Positions 10,796-18,982 of a stretch of 50,796 nt of DNA are shown here, piece by piece. Numbering within the stretch: the first letter of the stretch is position 1; every line of letters starts with the position of its first letter. The DNA is from Opitutaceae bacterium. Lineage in GTDB: Bacteria > Verrucomicrobiota > Verrucomicrobiia > Opitutales > Opitutaceae. The position numbers were made by a program, and so were the translations under genes. The stretch covers positions 1-50,796 of the forward strand of contig NZNM01000159.1 of NCBI GenBank assembly GCA_002694885.1, read 5' to 3'. Under the pieces are notes generated by a model. That model did no database searches and was not told the origin of the DNA. It saw nothing but the letters and a program-made list of their open reading frames with translations.

Positions 10796-11821
10796 TTAAA
10801 GCGGTAGCTTGATTCGTTCGCCTAAATTGGCGGAGCGGATTCCTGCTTCAAGAATCTCTTGGGCATCGCGGCTGTAGTCGTCGCGACTCAGAATGAAGGG
10901 ATCTCTCTGGCCGGTGACGACCTCGACAAAATTGTGGGCGGAGTCGCGCATGCCTAACTCGGGCTTGGGAACGGACACTTCAGAGCCTTCCGGATCGTCC
11001 TTGGTCGCCAAATACAGTTTTCCTTTATCGCCTGGCTCCGCGAATAGGGTTCCTTTCGAACCATAGATCGCAGTAGCATAACTGGTAAGATTTCCTATCT
11101 GCGTCCAAGATGCGGTAGCCGTAGCCATTCCCTGAGAATACTTCATGGCGATGATGCCGCTATCCTCTACAGAGAGAAAGTCTTTCACTTGTCCTCCGGC
11201 CAGTCCGACAACGGACTCTGGCAGACCCATGAGCGCGGCTGCCAGTACAGCCCCGTAGCAACAATAATCCTTCATGGCCCCGCCGCCATTCCTACGCTCA
11301 TCGAAGAGCCAATCGCAAAAATACTCGGAGCAACCTAACGCTTCCGGACCACAATGGGCAGCTCGATAAGTGACGCTGCGCAAGGTTCCGATAGAGCCAT
11401 CCTCAACCAGCTTGATGGCTCGCTGGAGCTGCGGCCACCAAGTAAATGGCCAATTTACCACCAGCTGGACGTTATTCTTTCTGGCTGCGATCAACATCTG
11501 ATTGGCATCGTCCAAGTTTGCCGCCAGCGGCTTTTCGATGAGGATATGGAGCCCACGTTCCATGGCTTCGATCGCCATTTGAGAACCTTCTAGATTGCTT
11601 CCAAACACGTAGGCCGCGTCCAGTTTCTCATTTTCGAGCAAAGACGTGGCGTCCTCATAAACCGGACAGCCATAAGTTTCGGTAAAACGCCCAGTCAATG
11701 GCTCGTTCGGATCCGCTGCCGCCACCAATTCCGCGCTTTGGCATTCCGCCGCAGCAGCCGCTTCCGACCAAACATGGTCGTGAGTCAAACCCAACACGCC
11801 AATTCTCAGTTTCTCGCTCAT
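10796..11821 (-). CDS. Gfo/Idh/MocA family oxidoreductase
   Basis: A 341-residue NAD(P)-dependent sugar or inositol dehydrogenase-type protein. The start is placed at MSEKLRIGVLG (ATG at 11821) because the Rossmann beta-strand begins there; 15 upstream codons up to 11866 are in frame but unlikely to be coding. The Rossmann fold runs to about residue 120 with EKPLAANLDDA near 95 (the family's EKP motif with the catalytic lysine). The C-terminal alpha/beta domain has the GGGAMKDYCCYG segment. Members oxidise or epimerise sugars, or act on glycosides. It is flanked by REP-like repeats and has no operon partner on its strand, so the substrate cannot be deduced. Confidence 0.88.
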   Translation of the reverse strand: MSEKLRIGVLGLTHDHVWSEAAAAAECQSAELVAAADPNEPLTGRFTETYGCPVYEDATSLLENEKLDAAYVFGSNLEGSQMAIEAMERGLHILIEKPLAANLDDANQMLIAARKNNVQLVVNWPFTWWPQLQRAIKLVEDGSIGTLRSVTYRAAHCGPEALGCSEYFCDWLFDERRNGGGAMKDYCCYGAVLAAALMGLPESVVGLAGGQVKDFLSVEDSGIIAMKYSQGMATATASWTQIGNLTSYATAIYGSKGTLFAEPGDKGKLYLATKDDPEGSEVSVPKPELGMRDSAHNFVEVVTGQRDPFILSRDDYSRDAQEILEAGIRSANLGERIKLPL

Positions 11822-11957
11822 AGCACCACTTTCGCCGACTGTGATGCCTCTAGAACAGAACCTCAATCACAACCTATGTAAAAATCAGTATTCTTGGCTA
11901 ACAAAAGTAGCGTGAGGCTTCAGCACGAGGAAGCGAATGGAGAGATGATCTACAAGA

Positions 11958-12034
11958 GGTAGGGTCGATTATCCCTAATCGACCGAAATCATAGTCCCAA
12001 AAGCTCGGCTGACTAAGGATAAGCCAGCCCTACC
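11958..12034. repeat. Paired palindromic repeat (family B variant)
   Basis: GGTAGGGTCGATTATCCCTAA at the left and GATAAGCCAGCCCTACC at the right, forming an imperfect 77-bp hairpin with GTAG/CTAC feet. The rest of the 11867-12406 gap holds only a low-confidence 61-codon open frame and the hairpin at 12320. Confidence 0.7.
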
Positions 12035-12319
12035 TTGACCCAACTGACTTATAGAGAAAAACGCCGGCTAAAGCACAGCGCTCCGGAAAAAATTGTTGCG
12101 GCGACCGTGTTGCAAGAGCCCAACTCCATCTACGGTAGCCGCAAGCGACACCCCTACAACGAGATCCGCACATCCGAGAATTGCAAGAAACTCACTCAGA
12201 GTTTCGGGAACCACTTATAACCTTTCATTCGTCTCCAGAATCACGTAAAGACTAAGGCTCCTCGAATATAGAATCGAATTTTTCATGAGATAGCGCCCCG
12301 TAATCACAAAGCGCTGCTC

Positions 12320-12348
12320 GCAGGGGCCTGTTGCTCACGGGCCCCTGC
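12320..12348. other. GC-rich hairpin upstream of a sulfatase
   Basis: A perfect 9-bp stem (GCAGGGGCC at 12320-12328 with GGCCCCTGC at 12340-12348) and an 11-nt loop, about 58 bp before the sulfatase start. No T-run follows, so it is not an ordinary terminator. It might be a 5'UTR structure. Confidence 0.45.
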
Positions 12349-12406
12349 ACTGCCCCCGCTCAACGAAACACTGCAATCCCCGAAACTCTCTATTTCAATC
12401 CCCACA

Positions 12407-13840
12407 ATGAGAATCGTCTCTGTTTTTCCGATCCTCGCATCGCTTCTCTGCTCAATCATAGTTCCCGCAAAGGGCGATCGGCCTAACATTCTCATGATCG
12501 CCGTCGACGATCTGCGGACAGAACTCGGCTGCTACGGGGAGTCCCATATCGTTTCCCCAAACATAGATCGATTGGCCGCCAGTGGACTGCGTTTCGATCG
12601 GGCTTATTGCATGGTACCCACCTGCGGGGCTTCGCGGGCCAGCCTGTTCAGTGGACGCCGACCGAGTCCCGATCGTTTTGTTAGGTATACCGCCCGCATC
12701 GATGAGGATTCGCCTCAATCTATTGGGCTCCACCAGTATCTGAAACGAGCTGGGTATCGCACCGCCAGTTTGGGCAAGATCCTCCACTATCCAGCCGATC
12801 AATCCGATGGGTGGAGCGAATCACCTTGGAGGCCAGATCGTAGTGAGCCAACGATTACAGAACCGATATTGGGCTGGACCGAACCCGCCAATATCAACGC
12901 TCTCCTCAAGCAATCGCGCAACAAGCGCCTTCCCTTCGCATCTTTCGATGCGGAAGACGAAGCCTTGGGAGATGGCAAGGTCGCTGCCGAAGCGGTCAGG
13001 AGGATCAAGACCTTCGCAAAGAGCGAGGAGCCCTTCTTTTTGGCGGTCGGTTTTTTCAAGCCCCACTTGCCATTCAATGCGCCCAAAAAGTATTGGGATC
13101 TCTATGACAAATTGCCGATAGATCTACCGGACAACTACTACCCACCCGAAGACGCCCCAAAAGAGGCCATTCACAATTTCGGTGAGCTGCGCAACTATGG
13201 AGGCGTACCAAAATCGGGGCCGATTCCCGATGCCATGGCCCGGACGCTGATCCGTGGATACTATGCCTGCGTGTCCTATACGGACGCTCAAATCGGGAAA
13301 GTGCTAGACGCTCTGGATGCGGAAGGTCTAGCGGACAATACAATCGTCATACTCTGGGGAGATCACGGCTGGAACTTGGGAGAACATACGCTTTGGTGCA
13401 AGCATTGCACCTTCGAGAACGCTATGCAGGCGCCACTCATCATCCGTTCGCCAGTTCATCGTTCTTCTAGCCAGGGATCCACCACCAAAACTCTTGCCGA
13501 ATTCATCGATATCTACCCCACGCTTTGCGATCTAGCGGGGATCAAACCACCTTCCGGATTAGATGGACAGAGCCTAGTCCCCACCCTCGAGAACCCCGCA
13601 GATCCCGGAAAAGGATTCGCTATCGGCCGCTTCCGCGACGGGGACACCATCCGAACGGACCGATGGCGCTACACCGAATATTCCTCCGAAGAAAGCTCCG
13701 GCAGGTTGAAGATCGTCGCCCGCATGCTCTACGATCATGATCGAGACCCGGATGAAAATCGGAATCTGGCCAATCTTCCAGAGTACGCATCGATCATCAC
13801 CGAGCTTTCAAAACAGCTCAACGCCCAAAAAGGACGATAG
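12407..13840 (+). CDS. Sulfatase, iduronate-2-sulfatase-like, CGASR motif
   Basis: A 477-residue exported sulfatase with a signal peptide (about 1-23, VPAKG). D34-D35 are metal ligands. The formylglycine signature is C73-G-A-S-R77, with Ala where most type I enzymes have Pro. Ala at this place is known from some sulfatases, so activation is still plausible. The second metal site is in LWGDHGWNLGEHTLW near residue 322. The layout (KILHYP, FFLAVGFFKPHLPF, YTDAQIGKVLDAL) places it in the same S1_7-like group as the sulfatase at 645-2090, but the two are clearly divergent paralogues. It stands alone on the plus strand between repeats. Confidence 0.92.
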   Translation: MRIVSVFPILASLLCSIIVPAKGDRPNILMIAVDDLRTELGCYGESHIVSPNIDRLAASGLRFDRAYCMVPTCGASRASLFSGRRPSPDRFVRYTARIDEDSPQSIGLHQYLKRAGYRTASLGKILHYPADQSDGWSESPWRPDRSEPTITEPILGWTEPANINALLKQSRNKRLPFASFDAEDEALGDGKVAAEAVRRIKTFAKSEEPFFLAVGFFKPHLPFNAPKKYWDLYDKLPIDLPDNYYPPEDAPKEAIHNFGELRNYGGVPKSGPIPDAMARTLIRGYYACVSYTDAQIGKVLDALDAEGLADNTIVILWGDHGWNLGEHTLWCKHCTFENAMQAPLIIRSPVHRSSSQGSTTKTLAEFIDIYPTLCDLAGIKPPSGLDGQSLVPTLENPADPGKGFAIGRFRDGDTIRTDRWRYTEYSSEESSGRLKIVARMLYDHDRDPDENRNLANLPEYASIITELSKQLNAQKGR

Positions 13841-14011
13841 TAAAATCCGACGGAGCGGAACCCCAACAATTCTGCCTTTGCTAGAGAGTACCGGCAAAAG
13901 CGGATCTCATTTCAAAAATCTGGACACTCTTTTTGGTAGCCTTACCGAAATGAGTGTCAGTGGAAAAAGCGCGCTGGCATCAACTCTGATTAAGTACGCC
14001 GATCACTTTCT

Positions 14012-14085
14012 GTAGGAAGCTCGCTTCCGGGCGATAGATTCACATGAGTTGCGGCTTCTTGATTCGCTCGCGAGCGAGCTTCCTA
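14012..14085. repeat. Paired REP-like palindrome (family E)
   Basis: GTAGGAAGCTCGCTTCCGGGC on the left and GCTCGCGAGCGAGCTTCCTAA on the right. Upstream in the same 433-bp gap, 13922-13958 holds a smaller imperfect hairpin (GACACTC...GAGTGTC with an inner GGTA/TACC) without a T-run. No gene is seen in 13841-14273. Confidence 0.7.
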
Positions 14086-14121
14086 AAAAAGAAACGACTT
14101 GAGATGATGCCTACTCTCCGC

Positions 14122-14147
14122 GGAGGACCGAGCCGGTCCTCCCTACC
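14122..14147. repeat. Single palindromic repeat (family C)
   Basis: GGAGGACCGAGCCGGTCCTCC followed by CTACC, the same unit as at 10745 and 47560. It lies 127 bp before the monoheme-protein gene. Confidence 0.75.
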
Positions 14148-14273
14148 TTCCGAGATAGCCCTTCAGCGCATCGCCTTAAACCGCATATTAGCGTTGTTCC
14201 TAGTTGGCTCTGAGAAACACTGTCGCCTTGGTCCTAGCTAATTTTCTGGCATTTTTCCAAAACTCGCTCTCGA

Positions 14274-15530
14274 ATGCTTAAGACCCTATCCATCAGCCTC
14301 TTTGCACTTATTGCTCTTCCAAGTTTGGCGGCTCAAAAGTTTTACGAGTCGGCCCCTATCAATTATTACGAAAGCGAGGCCGTCGACAAGATCGCTACCT
14401 ACTTTGCCAACGAGGAAAACCTAAACGACTGGCAACATGCGGAAGATAGCGGATATCTGCAATCTTTCCTGGATGCATTTGAGATCCCGTACGATTCGCA
14501 AACGCTAGTGTTCTCCAAGACCAGTCTTCAAGATAGCCGCATTCGTCCTACCAATCCGCGGGCTATCTATTTCAATGATGAGATCTATGTTGGCTGGGTA
14601 CCTTCGGGCGGAATTCTGGAAATATCCGTTCCCAGCCCGACTACGGGCACGAACTTCTATTCACTAGAAATGGATGTCTTTCCGCCTAAGCTGGTTCGCG
14701 AGGACGATAATTGCCTCCAATGCCATGGCGGATCCTTCACTAGGGACATTCCCGGCCACTTGGTTCGTTCGGTTTACCCTGACCAAACAGGTCAGCCCAT
14801 TTTTAAAGCAGGGACGCGGGTCGTCGACCAAACAACGCCTATTCATCAACGCTGGGGCGGATGGCTGATCGACGGAGCCGACCTCGAGCATATGGGAAAT
14901 CGGATTTACAGCGAAACCACTCAAGGGGCTGATTCCGGTAAAACGTTTACTTTCGACGATTTTCCCTATGACGGCTATCCAGTGGAAGGAGGAGATGTCA
15001 TTGCTCAGTTGATACTGAATCACCAAGTACACCTACGCACCTTGCTAGCGGATGTAGTCCTAGCAACACGACGCGCTCTCCATGACCAGAAAATTATGGA
15101 CGAACTGCTCAATCGCAGAGAGCCGCTCTCCGACTCAACCCGCCGGCGCACCAAGCACGCTTGCGACAAGGTCCTGGCCTATATGTTCTTTGAAGACGAA
15201 GCTGAGTTGCCCCGCTTGGACTTCCAGGCCTCTTTGTTTGGTAAAGCGTTTCACGAACGCGGATCCAAAGACTCGAAAGGCAGATCCCTCTACCAACTGC
15301 GTATGAACCGGCGTATGTTCCGCTACCCGTTCAGCTATATTGTCTACACGGACGCTTTTGACGAGCTACCGCAGGAAGCGCTTGACTACATTTGGCCAGA
15401 GCTCGAGCGCATTCTCGACCCTACAATTCGCCACGAGGACTACCCGTTTCTATCCCGAAGGGAAAAAACAGCGGTTAGAGAAATCCTGCTGGAGACGCAT
15501 CCGCTAGCCGTCGAATACTGGAAAAATTAG
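14274..15530 (+). CDS. Periplasmic monoheme protein of unknown function
   Basis: A 418-residue protein with a cleavable signal peptide (about 1-19, PSLAA). One c-type heme motif is at C147-L-Q-C150-H151, within VREDDNCLQCHGGS. Just before it is a conserved-looking block (PRAIYFNDEIYVGWVPSGG), and just after it RSVYPDQTGQP and HQRWGGWLIDGA. I recognise the general pattern from uncharacterised proteins of planctomycetes, myxobacteria and verrucomicrobia, but no function is established to my knowledge. The C-terminal 150 residues are charged and helical with no recognisable domain. It is a single gene. Inference: a periplasmic redox or sensor protein with covalently bound heme. Confidence 0.8.
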   Translation: MLKTLSISLFALIALPSLAAQKFYESAPINYYESEAVDKIATYFANEENLNDWQHAEDSGYLQSFLDAFEIPYDSQTLVFSKTSLQDSRIRPTNPRAIYFNDEIYVGWVPSGGILEISVPSPTTGTNFYSLEMDVFPPKLVREDDNCLQCHGGSFTRDIPGHLVRSVYPDQTGQPIFKAGTRVVDQTTPIHQRWGGWLIDGADLEHMGNRIYSETTQGADSGKTFTFDDFPYDGYPVEGGDVIAQLILNHQVHLRTLLADVVLATRRALHDQKIMDELLNRREPLSDSTRRRTKHACDKVLAYMFFEDEAELPRLDFQASLFGKAFHERGSKDSKGRSLYQLRMNRRMFRYPFSYIVYTDAFDELPQEALDYIWPELERILDPTIRHEDYPFLSRREKTAVREILLETHPLAVEYWKN

Positions 15531-15580
15531 GAGCCGGGCGACGGATGCCTTTCCATTTTAACGGACCGAGCGTCTGAATC

Positions 15581-15608
15581 GTACAATTCTTTGCGAAATG
15601 GGTACAAT
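15581..15608 (+). promoter_or_regulatory. Candidate AraC-type operator before the isomerase genes
   Basis: GTACAATTCTTTGCGAAA at 15581-15598. A second GTACAAT begins at 15602, exactly 21 bp after the first. The 18-bp block recurs (15 of 18 identical) at 18871, before the SDR-dhaKL-lsrF unit. AraC-family proteins commonly bind direct repeats spaced about two helical turns. The PAS-AraC regulator between the two units (17940-18686) is the obvious candidate. This is inference from two sites only. Confidence 0.45.
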
Positions 15609-15657
15609 ATGAGTTGCCCCATTTGTGATATTCTCATTCGTTACCAATCACCCATTT

Positions 15658-16689
15658 ATGAACTATCCCAAACTCCATAACGCAATGTGGCCCGGACTCG
15701 TTGGCAAAGGCGGCGACGAGCCAGACGCTGAACCGGCAATTAGCCTCGACCGAATGCTCGAACTCACCGCTGGAGCAGAAGTCGATGACCAAAAATTCGA
15801 CGGAATCGACTATTTTCTGTTTCATCCGCACACGGATCCAGACGCTAGCGACGACGAACTGAAAGCGATCGCAGACAAGATTGCCAACCACGGCTTTACC
15901 GTCGGTTCTCTCGTGGCTCCAGTCTGGCCAGGCACCGTCGGCGACTCAGCCATGGGCGACGACGAACAACAGCAGAAATTCCTGACTGCCGTCGAAAAAG
16001 CCTGCCGCATCGCCAAGATTTTCAACGAGCATGGCGTGCGCCAGTATGGCGTCATTCGCATCGACTCTGCTGAGTTCGGCGTAGAGAAGTGGCGTGAAAA
16101 TCCCAAATCCAATACGACTCGGATAGCCGAAACCTTCAAGAAGGCAGCTCAGATCGCGGCCGACAATGGCGAGCGCCTAGCCGCCGAAGGAGAAATCTGC
16201 TGGGCAGGCATGCATTCCTGGAAAGACATGCTCAATCTCCTCGAAGAGGTTGGAATGCCCGAGTCCCTCGGCTTCCAATGCGACCTAGCTCACACCTACC
16301 TGTACCTGATGGGCTACAACGCTCCCGAGCACGCCCTTCTACAAGATGGATACAGTGAAGAAGAGTTTTTCGCCGCTTACAAGACCATGACCGATGCCCT
16401 GCGTCCCTGGGCGATCGATTTCCACGTGGCTCAAAACGACGGAACCGTTCATGGCGCTGGATCGCATGACAAAACAGGCAAGCACTGCCCAGCGGACGAT
16501 CCCAACGGCAAAGTCGATATCGTCAAATGCTCCGGCTACTGGCTTGAAGGAGCCAAAGACCGCGGCATCGAGCACATTTGCTGGGACGGGTGCATGTTCC
16601 CGAACGCAATGCTCGAAGCCCAGGATACCTGGAACACGATCCTTAAATCGATGATCGATGTGCGCGATGCTCACGGCTGGGACGCATAG
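15658..16689 (+). CDS. Sugar phosphate isomerase/epimerase-like TIM-barrel protein
   Basis: A 343-residue protein of the xylose-isomerase-like TIM-barrel superfamily (AP_endonuc_2 type). Likely metal ligands are in GEICW (near residue 181), CDLAHTY (near 216), DFHVAQNDG (near 258) and CWDGCMF (near 315). The start is placed at ATG 15658 ([13 protein letters not shown]); 11 upstream in-frame codons to 15625 are less likely. The next gene, 55 bp downstream, is a second member of the superfamily. A candidate operator lies 59 bp upstream. Within the cluster, a role in aldose-ketose isomerisation or epimerisation of the incoming sugar is likely. The substrate is not identifiable. Confidence 0.85.
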   Translation: MNYPKLHNAMWPGLVGKGGDEPDAEPAISLDRMLELTAGAEVDDQKFDGIDYFLFHPHTDPDASDDELKAIADKIANHGFTVGSLVAPVWPGTVGDSAMGDDEQQQKFLTAVEKACRIAKIFNEHGVRQYGVIRIDSAEFGVEKWRENPKSNTTRIAETFKKAAQIAADNGERLAAEGEICWAGMHSWKDMLNLLEEVGMPESLGFQCDLAHTYLYLMGYNAPEHALLQDGYSEEEFFAAYKTMTDALRPWAIDFHVAQNDGTVHGAGSHDKTGKHCPADDPNGKVDIVKCSGYWLEGAKDRGIEHICWDGCMFPNAMLEAQDTWNTILKSMIDVRDAHGWDA

Positions 16690-16744
16690 GCAATCGCATC
16701 CAATTAACCAAGACTATACTCTTAACCCTAACATCTAAAAACTA

Positions 16745-17566
16745 ATGGCAAACATCTCTCTTGGCGCGGAAGTCTACACCTGGTTTATGCGGGAAACCGG
16801 CAAAGCCTACGATAACAAGCTCGGCCACATGATCGAAATGTGCGAAAAAGCCGGCTTTGAAGGCATCGAACCCATGCACTTTTGGATGGGCGACCTGACG
16901 GATCCGGCGAAGCTAGCCGACAAGCTAAATCAGCACAACGTTAAGCTCGCAGGGATCGCTCTGGTCCTCGACTGGAACAATCCCGAAGAAACCGACGAAG
17001 AACGCCAACAGGCCGACTCCGTCATCGAAACCCTCAAGCAGTTCCCTGGCGCTCCTCTCTGCACCGTGCAAATGCCCAATGGGCGTCACGATCTCGTGCA
17101 ACGCCGCTTAAATCTCGTTTCCTGCGTCAACGCCGTATCCAAGCGGGCCCACGACGCCGGACTGCGCTGCTCCTTCCACCCAAACTCGCCTGAGACGTCT
17201 ATCAATCGGACGGAAGAAGATTACGATGTCATCTTGAACGGGCTAGACAGCAGTGTAACCGGTTGGACTCCTGATGTCGGACACATAGCTAACGGCAGCA
17301 TGGACCCGCTCACCAAGATGAAAGAGTTCAGCTCCCTCATCAACCACGTCCACTACAAAGACTGGGATGGCAATCCCGAGTGGACGCTTATGGGCGAAGG
17401 CAAAGTGGACTTTGTTGGCATCACTCAATGGCTCGTCGACCAAGATCTTGACGGCTGGATTATCTGCGAGGACGAGGCCGACAAAGCGATAGAAGATCCT
17501 GACGGCGTTACCCTTCACGACGGGGAATACTGCAAGGAGAAGCTCTTGCCGATTATCAACGGTTAG
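16745..17566 (+). CDS. TIM-barrel isomerase/inosose dehydratase-like protein
   Basis: A 273-residue TIM barrel of the IolE/IolI/tagatose-3-epimerase type. Visible are FEGIEPMHFWMG near residue 38, the ligand-bearing FHPNSPET near 147, TPDVGHIANG near 182, HVHYKDWDG near 205, MGEGKVDF near 220, and E241/E244 in the closing strand. It is 55 bp after the first isomerase-like gene, and an intrinsic terminator (17593) closes the unit. It probably acts on the same pathway as the first isomerase, either as epimerase/isomerase or as a dehydratase. Which reaction cannot be settled from sequence. Confidence 0.83.
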   Translation: MANISLGAEVYTWFMRETGKAYDNKLGHMIEMCEKAGFEGIEPMHFWMGDLTDPAKLADKLNQHNVKLAGIALVLDWNNPEETDEERQQADSVIETLKQFPGAPLCTVQMPNGRHDLVQRRLNLVSCVNAVSKRAHDAGLRCSFHPNSPETSINRTEEDYDVILNGLDSSVTGWTPDVGHIANGSMDPLTKMKEFSSLINHVHYKDWDGNPEWTLMGEGKVDFVGITQWLVDQDLDGWIICEDEADKAIEDPDGVTLHDGEYCKEKLLPIING

Positions 17567-17592
17567 GACGCCTCTATCCCTGGCACTTTCAG

Positions 17593-17625
17593 ACGCCTGC
17601 GGTGAAAGACCCGCGGGCGTTTTTT
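17593..17625 (+). terminator. Intrinsic terminator of the isomerase pair
   Basis: Stem ACGCCTGCGG (17593-17602) with CCGCGGGCGT (17611-17620), one G-T pair, an 8-nt loop, then six T residues. It is 26 bp after the stop codon. The rest of the gap to 17939 holds the REP pair at 17728 and no gene. Confidence 0.85.
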
Positions 17626-17727
17626 GTGGGGTTAACAGGATTAAAGGACCTATCGAACGGTCTTTTATTTTAGACCCATCATACGCCCGCAATGAGTGTA
17701 TGGCGTCAGCTTTATTTAAGGGCGAGT

Positions 17728-17804
17728 GTAGGAGCGGCTTTATGCCGCGATAATCCAATGAACATAGTAAAGGTATCGAAATCGCGGGGTAAACCCGCTT
17801 CTAC
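17728..17804. repeat. Paired REP-like palindrome (family A)
   Basis: GTAGGAGCGGCTTTATGCCG at the left; the right arm ends in AAACCCGCTTCTAC and is slightly diverged. Same family as 4910, 18744 and 48520. Confidence 0.85.
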
Positions 17805-17939
17805 GGATCTCCAATGACCACTAAACCGATTACCATTGAACCAAACTAACGCTTGCGGGAATTTGCTAGAGATCGCATCCCGCTTACAAATCCCTTGCCG
17901 CCATGCGTCTCCCCTGGTTTTCTCGTCCCCTATTCCCCG

Positions 17940-18686
17940 ATGCCGCTCCCGCCTGAAGCCGATTCCCTATCCCGTTTTATTGCGAAGAATGAGATTGTTA
18001 ATACAGGGCAGCTGCTTTTCGACTTCATCCCTGGGTTGCTCTTTTTCGTCAAGGACGCGAATCGCCACTTCATATATATCAACCAAGAGCTGGCTGACTT
18101 TATGGGCCTCGAGAGCAAGGAGTCGATAGTGGGCCGACCTGACTCCGAATTCTTCCCCGAGGACATCGAAAAAAGCTACGCAGCTGACGATAAACGAGTC
18201 ATCGAGGAAGGCATCACCATTAGCAATAAAGTCGAATTAATCACCACCTCTCAGCGCCTGATTCAATGGCACATCACGAACAAGATTCCTCTCTACGATA
18301 GTGAGGGTAAGGTTTGCGGGCTGGCAGGCGTTACACGCAAGTTTGAGGGAAATACAAACGCGCTCCATCGGTCCGCCCTAGACCAAGCGATCGACTACAT
18401 TGGCGAAAACTATTCCCAGGAGATTAAATTGAAAGACTTGGCCCAGGTCTGCGGACTCTCGCTCAGCGCTTTCGAACGGCACTTCAAAAAGAGCTTCCAC
18501 CTCACGCCGATACAATACCTCAATCGCTACCGAATACAGCAATCCTGCGCAGCCCTGAGCCAGACCGATACACCCATTTCCTCGATCGCTGTGGATTGCG
18601 GCTTCTACGATCAAAGCCATTTTACTCGGTCCTTCCTGAAAGTCTTGCACACCACCCCAGCCGCCTATCGTAAGCGCTACACCTAG
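17940..18686 (+). CDS. PAS-domain AraC-family transcription regulator
   Basis: A 248-residue regulator read from ATG 17940; a TTG start at 17853 would add 29 residues of unconvincing sequence. The N-terminal half is a PAS sensor domain (FIPGLLFFVKDANRHFIYIN at about 25-44 through GKVCGLAGVTRKF near 130). The C-terminal 100 residues are a double helix-turn-helix of the AraC type (IKLKDLAQVCGLSLSAFERHF, then ISSIAVDCGFYDQSHFTRSF, ending TPAAYRKRY). It lies between the isomerase pair and the SDR-dhaKL-lsrF unit, all on the plus strand. Inference: it senses a metabolite through the PAS domain and activates both units through the GTACA...TTGCGAAA sites at 15581 and 18871. Confidence 0.9.
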   Translation: MPLPPEADSLSRFIAKNEIVNTGQLLFDFIPGLLFFVKDANRHFIYINQELADFMGLESKESIVGRPDSEFFPEDIEKSYAADDKRVIEEGITISNKVELITTSQRLIQWHITNKIPLYDSEGKVCGLAGVTRKFEGNTNALHRSALDQAIDYIGENYSQEIKLKDLAQVCGLSLSAFERHFKKSFHLTPIQYLNRYRIQQSCAALSQTDTPISSIAVDCGFYDQSHFTRSFLKVLHTTPAAYRKRYT

Positions 18687-18743
18687 CCCGTGGGAAATTC
18701 TCCGATTCGCGTATTCGATTTTGAATTTAAGTCAGAACCAAGC

Positions 18744-18814
18744 GTAGGAGCGGCTTTATGCCGCGATAGACTCTATGCCCCGGTACGGAAATCGCGGCGT
18801 AAAGCCGCTCCTAC
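18744..18814. repeat. Paired REP-like palindrome (family A)
   Basis: GTAGGAGCGGCTTTATGCCG faces CGGCGTAAAGCCGCTCCTAC with a short spacer. It is the most regular copy of the family in the window and sits just after the regulator gene. Confidence 0.9.
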
Positions 18815-18870
18815 AAGTCGTAAGATCCTATAGTGTCAGATTATGAGGAAATCGAATTAGCGCGGGTTTT

Positions 18871-18898
18871 GTACATATCATTGCGAAAATAGTCCTAG
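18871..18898 (+). promoter_or_regulatory. Candidate AraC-type operator before the SDR unit
   Basis: GTACATATCATTGCGAAA at 18871-18888, 15 of 18 identical to the site at 15581. A weak second half site (GTCCTAG, 4 of 7 matches to GTACAAT) begins 21 bp after the first. It is 94 bp before the SDR-fusion start. Confidence 0.42.
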
Positions 18899-18982
18899 CT
18901 CAATCGGGCTAGTTTCCTTACATTAACGCCTTCTCCCAACTTAAGGATGGCCCCTTCGACAAAATCCGTAAACGCTTAGAAT

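Noticed and set aside
12035-12220. 61-codon plus-strand open frame after the repeat at 11958
   Set aside because: TTG start inside the end of a repeat region, no ribosome site, no recognisable domain, and biased composition. It is probably chance.
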